A stretch of 64,000 bases of DNA from Owenia fusiformis. Its lineage: Eukaryota; Annelida; Polychaeta; Sabellida; Oweniidae. The notes beneath the pieces were generated by a model. It searched no databases and was not told where the DNA came from. It saw nothing but the letters and a program-made list of their open reading frames with translations. The stretch spans positions 40,527,394-40,591,393 of the forward strand of contig CAIIXF020000005.1 in NCBI GenBank assembly GCA_903813345.2, written 5' to 3'. Both the position numbers and the translations under genes were made by a program. Below, piece by piece: positions 50,054 through 62,000 of this stretch; the stretch's first letter is position 1; each line of letters begins with the position of its first letter.

Positions 50054-53000
50054 TTCATACATTGTTTATAATGATTACAAATAATGTAATGCATAAAATA
50101 TAAACAAAAAGAGACGTAATGATACATTCATACAAAGTCAATTACATTTCTAATACACATTTGGTTATCCATTTTGATAGTATTACATCTTTTGTCATAT
50201 TAAAAATTTGAGAATAATAAAACGCATTTTTGATAAATGCATTTGTTATGTCGAAAATTTTCCAGTTTTCTTTTTCTTCCGAATATTTACACCAGTTATT
50301 GTATATAGTCAATCCTGCAATTGTTAAAATTATGTTTCTATATTTAGTTATAGTGTTTCCGAATGGATAACCAATTACAATATGTTTATATTGAATATCA
50401 CATTTTAACACTCTTCCAATTTTATTCCACAAGGGTTTAACCTTATGGCATTCAAATATCATGTGCTTAATATTGTGCAATTGATTACATATTAAGCAAT
50501 TTTTGGAGACTTTGTTATTCCATTTTGATACAAGAGATCCACATGCCAATAAGTTGTTTAAGAGTTTAAAATTAAACTCTGAAAAATATGTATAGCTCAT
50601 ATTTATTAATTTTTGATCATATATATTTTTCCAAAGGTGTTGTTCTATAATATTAAAACAAGTATTCCAGTGAGTCTCTTGAATATTTCTTTCAAATTTA
50701 AGATTTCGCAGGATGTTGTAGAAAAAGTTTGCTTTTTTATCGTCTAATTCAACAAAGTGGTTCTCTAATAAAAATTTAGTTTTATCCCTTATATTGATAA
50801 AAGGTAAAATATTTTTATCAACATTTGAACAAACACTCATGATGGTTCTTTTGAGAATATACAACTCTATCATCCAGTTCTTTTTTCTTTGCAATGCTTG
50901 AATAAAAGTTTGGCTACTTTTAAAAGAGCCATTTGGATTAAAGAAATCTCCTACGTATACAAAACCAGACTGAATCCAGTTTTTATAAAATAAAACACTT
51001 CTTCCATTTAAAAATCGTTTGTTCAACCATAACACTTCCCTGAATATATCGTCATTTTTCATTTTGTCATTTGTTACATAAGTTTTACAGGTGTTAAATG
51101 AGCAAAGTATTTCCTTATAAAAAGGAGTAAATATGTTCAGATCATTTATTGATTGTTTATCAAAATTACAGTTCAAAAGTGTTTCTACTTTAAGACCTGT
51201 TTTCTTTATCAAGTGTAAAGGAAATAATCTCCATGATGTTTTGCTTGTTAATAATCTACTAATCCACCCACACTGCAGGCTTTGTATTTTAAGTTTAACA
51301 TCTACAACATTTAACCCCCCGTCTTCTATTGCTCCAATTACTGACTTTCTTTTTACCTTATCCTTGCCATTCCAAAGAAAATCAAAAAACATTTTTTCTA
51401 TTTGTTTGATAATTGACTCGTCAATTTCCATGACTGTAAAATTGTAAACAAGCTTTGATATTGCAAGGGATTTTATAATTTGAGATTTTCCAAAATATGT
51501 TAATTGTCTTGTTTTCCAGGTTTGTAATAATTGTTTAAGATCTCTTAGTTTTGATTCCCAGCTTATAGATTGACACTTTTGTTTATCCCCAATATATATT
51601 CCAAGGCATTTAATGGGTTTACTGCTAAATAGTATTTCTTCAATGTGATCATCTTTTGAATTTTTATTAGAACCTAATTTTAATCCTTCAGTTTTATCGA
51701 TGTTTAATCTAAGACCACTTACTCTTGAGAATTTTTCTATTTTCTGTAATGCAAACTTAAGGGATTCATTATTTGATAAAATTAAAGTTGTATCATCTGC
51801 ATGTTGTACAATTTTGATATTTTTATTCTCTATTTCTATACCATTTATTCTTTTATCATTTTTAATTGAGACTGCCATTACTTCAGTACATAGAATAAAT
51901 AGTAACGCAGATATTGGACATCCCTGCCGTATTCCCCTATACATGCGAAAGCTATCAGAAAACCATCCATTATTTTTTATTTTTATGACTGGGTCATTAT
52001 ACAAAATTTTTATCCATCTTTTGAAATTGTTTCCAAAGTTAAATTTATCTAGTGTTTTGAACATAAAATTCCAATTGATAGAATCAAAAGCTTTTTTGAA
52101 ATCCAAACACACTAATAAGCCTGGTATATCTTCAATTTCACTATATTCTATAATGTCAAGAAGTAGTCTAGCATTATATCCTATGAATCGCCCAGGAATA
52201 TAAGCGGACTGGTCAATATTTACTAATTTTTTAATCACTTTTTGCAATCTTCTTGCCAAGACAAAAGCTAATATTTTGTAATCATAATTAGATAAACTGA
52301 TTGGTCTATAATTTGTCAAAATGCATTTGTCACCTTTTTTGTACAATAGTGTCAACACAGATAATCTCATAGATTCAGTCATTTCTCCTTTTTCAAAGAT
52401 CTCTTCTAAAACTAAAAAATAAATTTCTTTTAGCTCATCCCAAAAGCATTGGTAAAATTCTGGAATAAGGCCATCTATCCCTGGACTTTTGTTCTTTTTC
52501 AAATTTTTAACTGCAAAATCAATTTCTGATTGTATAAGTTCATTTTCACAGACATTTTTCTCTGTTTCTGTTAAAATGTGATCAATATTTATATTTTGTA
52601 AGAAAGCATCTATGTCTTCATTTGGTATGTTATCTGATGAGTATAGTTTCTGGTAGAAAGATTTTGCTTGATGTAAGATATCGTCAGTTTTAAAAAAAGT
52701 CCCATTTTCAGTACAAATCTTATTAATAATATTTGAAGTTTGTCTTTTTTTCTCGAGAGTCAAAAAGTACTTTGAACTTTTTTCACCGTATTCAACCCAT
52801 TTTGCCCTTGACCGAATTTGATATCCTTTTGCCTTTTTTTCATATATATGATCTAATTTTGATTCAAAAGTTGCTTTTTTATTTTTCAATGTATTTGAAA
52901 TTTCAATGTTATTACACCTTTCAATAAAAGTGTTTATGTTGTCGATTTTTTCTTGTAAAAGTTTGCACTCATTTTTTTCATTCCTTGATCTTTGTACAGA

Positions 53001-56000
53001 GAATCTAATTGATGTTTCTTTTATTTTGGCTTTCAAAATTTCCCAAAAGACCCGTTTTGACTCAATTTTTTCAAATTTTCTCTTAACATTTTGAATACAT
53101 TCAATAATTTTGTGTTTGTACTCATTATCATTCAAAAGACTGCCATTAAGCTTCCAATATCCCTTTCCTCTAACATTTTTACTAATTTTGAAATCACAAA
53201 CAACCGCTCTATGATCTCTATTTAATGCCTGAAGGATATATGATTTAATAATATCAGAGGCGCTATTTTTGGATTTAAAAATGTAGTCAAGTCTGCTTTT
53301 GCACTTATTAATCTTATCATAGTATGTAAAACCAGGCTTTTTAACTTTTGGTGATGTCCAGACATCTATTATATCTAAATTATTTATCATATACTCAAAA
53401 GAATGTTTACTCTTATCATCTCTACCTTTGCTTTGTGATACTCTATCATCATCATTTCTGCAACAGTTCATATCACCTGCTATAAAAATATTTTCATTAT
53501 TCATAGAATTTTCTGAGATCCACTGATCAATATTTTTGAAAAAAGTACATCTTTCTGTAATATTGTTTGGCGCATAAATGCTGACAAATGTATAAATTTC
53601 ACAATTTATCTCAGCGTTAACAAGAACTGCCCTTCCATTATCTATTTTTTCATAATTCCTCACATTACAACAATCACTTATAGTTTTACCAAACATTATG
53701 GCAACACCTCTTGAATGGTTTGAATCAGTGGTACTGTGAAAAACTTTACCTTCCCATGATGAATTAAAAGTATTTAAAAAATCAGTGGTACAGAAAGTTT
53801 CTTGCAAACAAATAATGTCAGGTTTTTGGTCCTGTAGCCAATGAAATAGTTTTTTCCTTTTAGCATTGTCTTTTATCCCTCTTACATTGAGGGTAAGAAT
53901 TCTTAACTTTTCCATCTGTTAATGATGGTTAAAAAAAAAGTTAATGCGGAGGAGATCTCTGCTTCTGGGTCTTGGCTGCTGGTTGTTTCTCTGCAGACGT
54001 AGGTGTAGATTGTGATGATCTGTCCTTACGTTTGTTCCTTACTGGTGTCATAATACATGTCTCCTCAGATGCTGTCTTCATTGTACTGACAATGTTGTGT
54101 GCAACCTTGCTATACCCATGTTGTGATAGGTGTACTCCCTTCGGGTCATTGGTGGCATAGTCTTTCTGGGATGTTTTGCCATCATTGCAAAGTAGCGTTG
54201 GGTCACTGTCAATAAAAGTTGTATATTCTTTTGATTTACACATCATCTGAATGAGTTTATTGGCCTTGGCCACTTTAGTCCTCATTATGTTGGATTTTCC
54301 ATGCTGTGTGAATGTAGGAGGGATGCTACATATCATGATGTTGGAATCAGGAAATTTGACATGTATATCCTTCACTACCTTATCATATTTTTCTAAACAT
54401 AGTTCCGGAGCTTCTCCATTGTAGACAACATTGTTACTTCCAACTTGGATGACAATGTTGCTGACCTCATCTGTTTGTGCTGGTATTTTCACTAATAGGC
54501 CTGGTATATCTTCAATTTTTGCCCCACTTTGGCATGATGGTATGAAGCTTTTCTCTTGATTGCTGATCCCTTTGGCTAAGGATCCTCCAACTAGTATAGT
54601 CTTTTTCTGTTTATGTTCACCTTGGTCTTCCTTTTCTTCATCTTTTTCTTCATCCTTTTCTTCATCCTTTTCTTCATCATTGTTCACAGGTTGGTTGACT
54701 TTTTCTGCTTGTGCAGTACATGCAGAAATGACATGGGATGTGCTCCCACAGTTGTAGCATTTCCGTACATCTTTTAGAGGGCATCTCCACCAGGGATGTT
54801 CAACAAGTTGGCATATCCTGCATGGCTGACCATTGTAGGAGAGTCTGCCTCTAAAACCAGCTATGACTGGATCACTGGGGATAGGCTCTTTGATATCCAC
54901 TACTGTTATATAACGTATCCCATTTTTTATCTTCGTTTTCGTTCCATCAGGTTTTTTCACATATCCATGATGTATTTCATTCAGTACTGTTGCATAACCT
55001 TCCAGATATGCGTTAATGACACCATCTGATAACTGTACGGGTATGTCCTTCAATGTTACATTCACAGTGTTATTCTCAACATCATATAGATTAATGAAAG
55101 TTCCATTGAAGTTCAGACCTAACGTCTGTGCTGCAGTTTTTGCCTCTTTATTTGCAAAAGTTATATGTATGTCTCTCCTATTGATTTGGATAGCTTCAAT
55201 GTCATTTTCGGTAATATCCATGGTTCCTAATGCTTGGAGGATGTCTCCTTCCTTAGCATAGTTAGTGTCTCTCAGTGAGCATTTTAGAGTCAAACTTCTA
55301 TTTATAGGCATCTTGAGAAGGTCCCTTACAGTGTTCAATATTAGTAATTAACTGTTGTAAATGTTTTATGTGGTTCCAATACACTATATGTTTTATGTGT
55401 CACTATATTTATGTGAGCTATGTGTAAAGTCAAAAACTGGATCAGTTCCAACTTATTTGAAATCCACAAAATGTGATAAAATATCCATCCAAATTACAAG
55501 TATTTCAGATAGTTTTTATTCAATATTTTAGTATCTTTTGCTTCCTTGACTATTCAAGTATATGTCAAACCGAGATATTTATCCAAAAACGTTGTTTATC
55601 CTTCGTTTTTCCAAATAATGTGCAGACTTTGTTATTTGTAATGTCCTGTTCATTAAGGGGTCGTCTTAAATGATTCTTTGATATGAAAACAGTTTCCTAT
55701 GAAAACTTTTATTTGCAGAAGGGGACACCTGGAGTGTCATTTAAAAATACCTCCGGCCAAAATTTTTTTTTCATACTCACCTGGTCATTTTTTAGAAAAA
55801 CCTTGTTGAACAGACATTGAATCTAATTTTGGCCCAACATTGGCCAAATTGTTGCCATAACCTTTGTGTATTCTTTTTTTATCTCCAGCTATCTTCATGT
55901 TGAGAGATCCATCTTTCATAGAGACAATACCAGAAGAACACAAGGAAGCTTTTATTGACCCGAATCCAGTATAATGTCCTGAATCCATCCTATCGATCCT

Positions 56001-59000
56001 CCTCATTTTGATTCATTTTGTACTTATTTAGCTATCTTCATGTTGAGAGATCCATCTTTCATTGAGACTGTCCCAGAGGAACATCGGGAAGCTTTCATTG
56101 ACCCAAGTCCAGGGTAATGTCCTGAATCCATCCTATCCATCCTCCTCATTTTGATTCATTTTGTACTTATTTAGCTATCTTCATGTTGAGAGATCCATCT
56201 TTCATTGAGACTGTCCCAGAGGAACATCGGGAAGCTTTCATTGACCCAAGTCCAGGGTAATGTCCTGAATCCATCCTATCCATCCTCCTCATTTTGATTC
56301 ATTTTGTACTTATTTAGCTATCTTCATGTTGAGAGATCCATCTTTCATTGAGACTGTCCCAGAGGAACATCGGGAAGCTTTCATTGACCCGAATCCAGTA
56401 TAATGTCCTGAATCCATCCTATCCATCCTCCTCATTTTGATTCATTTTGTACTTATTTAGCTATCTTCATGTTGAGAGATCCATCTTTCATAGAGACAAT
56501 ACCAGAAGAACACCAGGAAGCTTTCATTGACCCGAATCCAGTAGCGCCAGACAAACTAAAGATGCTCAAGAAAATGATAGAGGACAGATACACAGTAAGT
56601 GATCAAATATACATTTTTACTTGGACAAATCAAATCTTGGTTTCACATGGAATTCATGCTGTATGATTTCCAAATCTATGTTACATCTCTCACATGTTGT
56701 CAATTTTATGATCTATGCATCGTGATCTGCATTGATTTACAAATCATAGATTATTGTTTATTGACTATACTGATTTATGGTTTAATATGCTCAACAGTAC
56801 TGTGACATGTACCTTGGCATTTAAAGGTGCAAACTGATTATGTTTATTTTGTAGAGAGTCAGGGTTCATGTTTACAAGTGCAGTTTTGATCATCATGATG
56901 AAGATTCAAAAGTTAAATTTTCTGGTTTAGATGGAGTTGATGATAAAGCTTTCTCCAAAATAGTAAGTCAGTTTATGTTTGATTGATGATTTATGTTATT
57001 TTGCCAGTTTTATTTATTTGATCACTTTTACTGAACTTAATTTTTTCTGAAACTCAGACTCAGTTATTTCTAGTCGTGCATTTAATTGTAAATGTTTTAA
57101 AATCAACAAGTTTAGAGTTTGCATCAAACAAATAAAATAAGAAAGCATGAGTCTAGTTATAAATCTGCCTTTACCAGAGGTTGAAAGTTACAATATGTCA
57201 CTAAGCAAATGAGACTGTTCAATTATTAATGCATTCATTTTATTTGCTTCAGGTCTTTGATTTTTTCAAAAACCGAATAGAGCATCAATATCCACTGGCA
57301 GACAAGGAGTCTGAAGATCCATATGAGAGAATCAAAGAGAAACACGAAGCTTTTATGAAGGCCAGTTCTGCAGTGGTCATTGGACGAGATGAAACTCTGG
57401 AAAGGGTACATGCCTTAACCCTTTTTTCAAGTACATTTAAATTGAGTTTGTTAATCAATATTGATATAATGAGGCCCTTTTTCCATCCATCCTGTGTCAG
57501 AACGACTTTCACTTTTGGCTTTAGTTCTATTCTTGCATACATTGGTTTGTGATATCAGGATTTCTGGAAATCATTTAGGTAAATACAATTTCTTTCAGGT
57601 GGACAATTACATATGTGGACCTGGAATAGACAAGCCTCTTTTAATGGTAGGTGCAGCTGGTACTGGGAAATCATCTATAATGGCACGTCTGGCAGACACA
57701 ACAAGCCATAAAGCTGCCACTGGAGCCATACCTGGGTGAGATGTTTCATTTGTTAGTGTTCATGTATCACATGCTCCACATATATGTACTCTTGAATTGC
57801 ACATGCATGCGGAGCAATATGGATATAGGGATGATAATATTCAAAATTGATTTAAAATCATTTTACAGTGGTGGCGATAAAGGCTGGCACGTGTTTTACC
57901 ACTTTGTGGGTGCGGTACCTGGCTCTACAGAACTAGAAAAACTTCTGAAAAGATTGCTTAAAGAGATGGGAGTGGTAGATGTAAGTTTACAATGCATTGT
58001 ATTATTTCATTGAACAAGATTTGATAGTGATACATGTATATTGAATTAAAGTTCAGATGCATACAAATGTAAGAGTGTTGTTCTCATTCTGTTTCAGGCT
58101 TCTAATATGCCCAAAGACCTGGAGAGTGCAGCTCAAGTAACATGTGGGGCTTTGAACAATCAGAACACTCGACCAACAATCATCATTATAGATGCACTCA
58201 ACCAGGTATACCTCACACACTGTAAAATGACTTTTAATTATCCATTTAAGAATTCTTTCTGTCATAATATCTATACATCTTTAATAGTCAAAAATGGTCT
58301 AGCCCACAGTGCCTCTTTAAACTAAATTGTTTAGATATTTTTAAAAAATGGTACTGACATATCACTTCAGGCTAAGATAAATACCCCAAAGTCTCAGGTA
58401 TTACATCTTTCATTTTGGAGATGAATCCACCTTTCAAGAATACAATAAATGTCTGTCCTTAACAAAAATATTGTTTTATATTTCAGTTTGACAGTGATCT
58501 TGCTGCAGATTTAGTTAGCTGGGTCCCTAAGAAACTTGCTCCACAGATTAGATGCATCTTCACAATGATACCTGAAACCCCTCAACATTATGCATTGATT
58601 AGCAGAGAGCCTCAACCTGATATGTTTGACCTTGAACCCCTCAATATGGAATCTAGAACGGTATGCACTAAATCAATATCTATTAAAAATGTATTAGCAG
58701 TAGTTTTACTCTTTAATGAATCCTCATCATGATTCTTAAACGTTTTGACATTAGGAAACTGAAATATTGAACATTCAATGTATATTGTATATGTTTGGTT
58801 GAATATTACAGAAAATAGTGAAAGAGATGCTTGGTAAATATAACAAGGCTCTGGACACAGGCCAGATGGACTCTCTCCTTTCTAAGACATCTTCAGATAA
58901 CCCGCTCTGGCTGTCTTTAGCCTGTGAGGAACTTAGAGTGTTTGGAAACTTCAGGAAAGTCTCTGATAAAATCAACCAGTTAAGAGATGGACTCCTTGAG

Positions 59001-62000
59001 TAAGTTTCTATATTAATTTCTCCAACATAAACTCATCAGAGATTTCAACGGGGCTTTTCCCTCACATGTTGTGCCTCCTATCGTCCATCTGCCCATTTGT
59101 TTATATGTACGTCTATCTGTCAGTCCTTCCTTCCTTCTGTCAACAAAATACCAGTCTGTATCATTTAACATGTTTATCATTAACATGTTGATAGAAAACC
59201 AGCTTTTAATTAAAACATGTTTATAATAAGACCTGTGTATATTAAACATTTTTTGTTGAGAAAAACATTCCCTGTTGGAAAGTGTTCACTACAGAGAGGA
59301 TAATTTATACAGAAGTCAGTAAAATATGTACAGAAGGAAAGGTGTCCACTCGACACAGGTACTCACAGAGACAGGTGTTCACTAACTTGACTATGATAAG
59401 TTTTACTGGACACAATATCAGAGCATCATGTTTTGCAGGTTAGAGATGCAGATCATGACACGATTTGAGGAGGAAAGTGGTGGAGAACTATTGGTGGCGA
59501 CATTATGTCTTCTAGAATCTTCTTCCACTGGTCTTCTAGAGACAGAACTTTTGATGATATTAGGGGATACAGATAACCTTATGCCAAGGGAACAGGCTGA
59601 GGCAGAAAAAAGTGAGTCAGTTTTCTCCAATTTCAAAAATCCATTAAGTTTTTAATTTTTTAATTTTGCGTTATTTTGATTTTTAATTTTATCAATCAGT
59701 AAAATACTTAATGAATTACTCCACTCACTTTACAGATGATAACCAAAGTGAAAAATGTCGCAGCAACTTGGAACCATTACCTGCTTATAAATGGGCAGAG
59801 GTGTACAGATCTCTTCGACCTTTCTTACGTCCATTTGGTGACAGCGGGGAGGGACGTCTAGATTTCTACCACAGGTCACTCAGCAAGGCAGTCAGAAAAA
59901 AGTAAGTAGAGTTCTATACAGGTAGGACATGTTTGGATCAGTTCAAATTTGTTTGGCAAATCTAAGAATCAACTTGTGGTACACTGTATCCTACTTACTT
60001 AATTAGTAAACACAAACAAATTCTAAATGAGCAGGAATTTCTTTAGTCAAATTAAAGTTGAAAATAACAATTTTTGTTACTTTTTACGATAGTATTTTTT
60101 TCTATTTCCCTATTCAGAGAAAAGGACTTTTAAATGTTTTTAAATTTCAGATATTTAAAAGATGACGGTATAAAGAAGTGGTGGCACAAAATATTGGCAG
60201 ATTATTTTGAAAATGAGCAGAATATCAGCAGAAAGATTGAGGTAAATAATACTATTTTCTATTATTCTACTATTGACTGAATTTTTGGGATGAACTCATC
60301 CATGTATGAAAGTGGTTCAGAGAAAAATGCATTTAAAAGTTTTAGTTCTCAGCAATCAGAAGAATGATAATGTTAAAAAAATAACATATCATATTCTTCT
60401 TTTCAACCTAGTTAGACAATCAACATTAGTTTATTTTGAAAGTGTACCATATAATATTTAGAAAAGATTGGCAAAGAAAGACTTTTGTAAATAAAAAAAA
60501 ACACATCAGATATGCCATTTTATTATTGAAATAGGTGTCCTTTGTTCAATCTTCTCAATGGTTCGATGGAAAATTTGAATATTTGAAATAAAAAGCTAAC
60601 AATTTTTTTTCAAAAACATTTTTTTATGGACAAAAGTAAATGAATGATAAAAATATTTTCAAGCTTTGCATGAGGCCTTTAACTGTAGACAGGTTTTACT
60701 GTACTTTACATTGTATTTATATACATATCTTTGGTTATTTGTTTCCAGGAATACCCAAATCATTTACTTTTACTTGAGGACCAAGAACGCATGAAGACAT
60801 TCCTGACTGACTGGGATGTGTTTTTAAATCTTTTCAACATAGAATTTAGCACAAAGTTATGCAAGTATTGGAATAAGGTATGTCGTTTGTTGAATAATAA
60901 CTTTTCATCATTATATTAGAAGATTTCATAAATGTTTTCGGAAAGGCAAAAGTAGAACTTTATGGTGCCTAAATCGAATTTCAATGTAAAGTTGTGTACT
61001 ATTCAAAGGATTCACTTTTGTTGTTTTGTTGAGGGTGGGTAGGTGTATTGTAAAATCCAGACCAGCTTCACAACTGCAAGGTCAACAAAAACCTTTAGTG
61101 TAAAATTCATATCTTTGTAATGGCAATTCCTTGTTAGGTTGATCATTTACAATTTGTATTTCATTAAATGTAAAAGGAAGTACATGTGTATTTAGTACAT
61201 GTTATACTTGTTTGACCTGAATCTCACTTATCTTTATTTTGATTGATATTTTCTGTTTTAGACATGTACACTGGATGAAATGGAACAGCTCTATGTAACC
61301 AAGATAGAGAACTTAACAAATGATACCAGTTCAACCAAAGATTTACTTGCTCGAAGACTAGAGAAAATGTCAAAATTTATGTAAGTGGGTAATGGTTATT
61401 TGTCTGGCTAACTATATTCATTGACTTATGGAGATCATAAAGTGACCAACTTTTTAAAACTCGACCTAGTGGATTAATTGAAAGCTGGTAGGTTGACACA
61501 GTTAAGTCTGTTGGAGTTTATGGTCCATTTATTTAAAAACAGCGCTATAATAGTTGTAATTCTTGTCCTAAATGAGCCTAAAAGATTTTTTTGATTCATA
61601 CAATAATTTACACAATCATTTGTCTTGGACATAAACCTTTCTTTACATGTATTTTAACTTAAAAATATTATGCATTATAGAGCCTATAGAAAGTAAATCA
61701 ATCGACTTTTTCAATTATTACTTGTCAACCATCAGCCCAAAACCAGTGATGCAAAAAGTTGCCTAGGCCTAGTTCAGCTAATATTGACCCATAACTTACC
61801 CATTTTCTTTCCAGGGGCCAGATGGGGAGATATGATAAAGCTATGCAGTATGCAACCAGAGCCAGAGATATCGAAGAAGAGCTAGGATCTCGTCCAGAAC
61901 GTATGATGGAGATATACCATTTACTAGCATTTGTAGGAGATGAGGTAAAGAACACTATTAGGTTCAGAGTATATTTATGATGAAGGCATATTCCTACCAC

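Larger units (their letters stand above)
50013..55668 (-). mobile_element. Full-length, apparently intact LINE (L1/Tx1-like)
   Basis: A 5.66-kb element inserted antisense in intron 4 of the STAND gene. On its own strand it has a 330-base 5' UTR, ORF1 (465 aa), a 25-base gap, ORF2 (1257 aa), about 90 bases of 3' UTR and a poly(A) tail of about 38 bases (poly(T) at 50013-50050). A perfect 16-bp target-site duplication flanks it. Both ORFs are open throughout. Intact ORFs, the clean duplication and the uniform tail point to recent insertion. The APE-type endonuclease, the RT block order and the C-terminal Cys/His segment fit the L1/Tx1 group; that clade call is by motif impression only. Confidence 0.96.

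Noticed and set aside
51133-52203. Plus-strand ORFs of 104 and 167 aa within the LINE
   Set aside because: Antisense shadows of the ORF2 reverse transcriptase frame.
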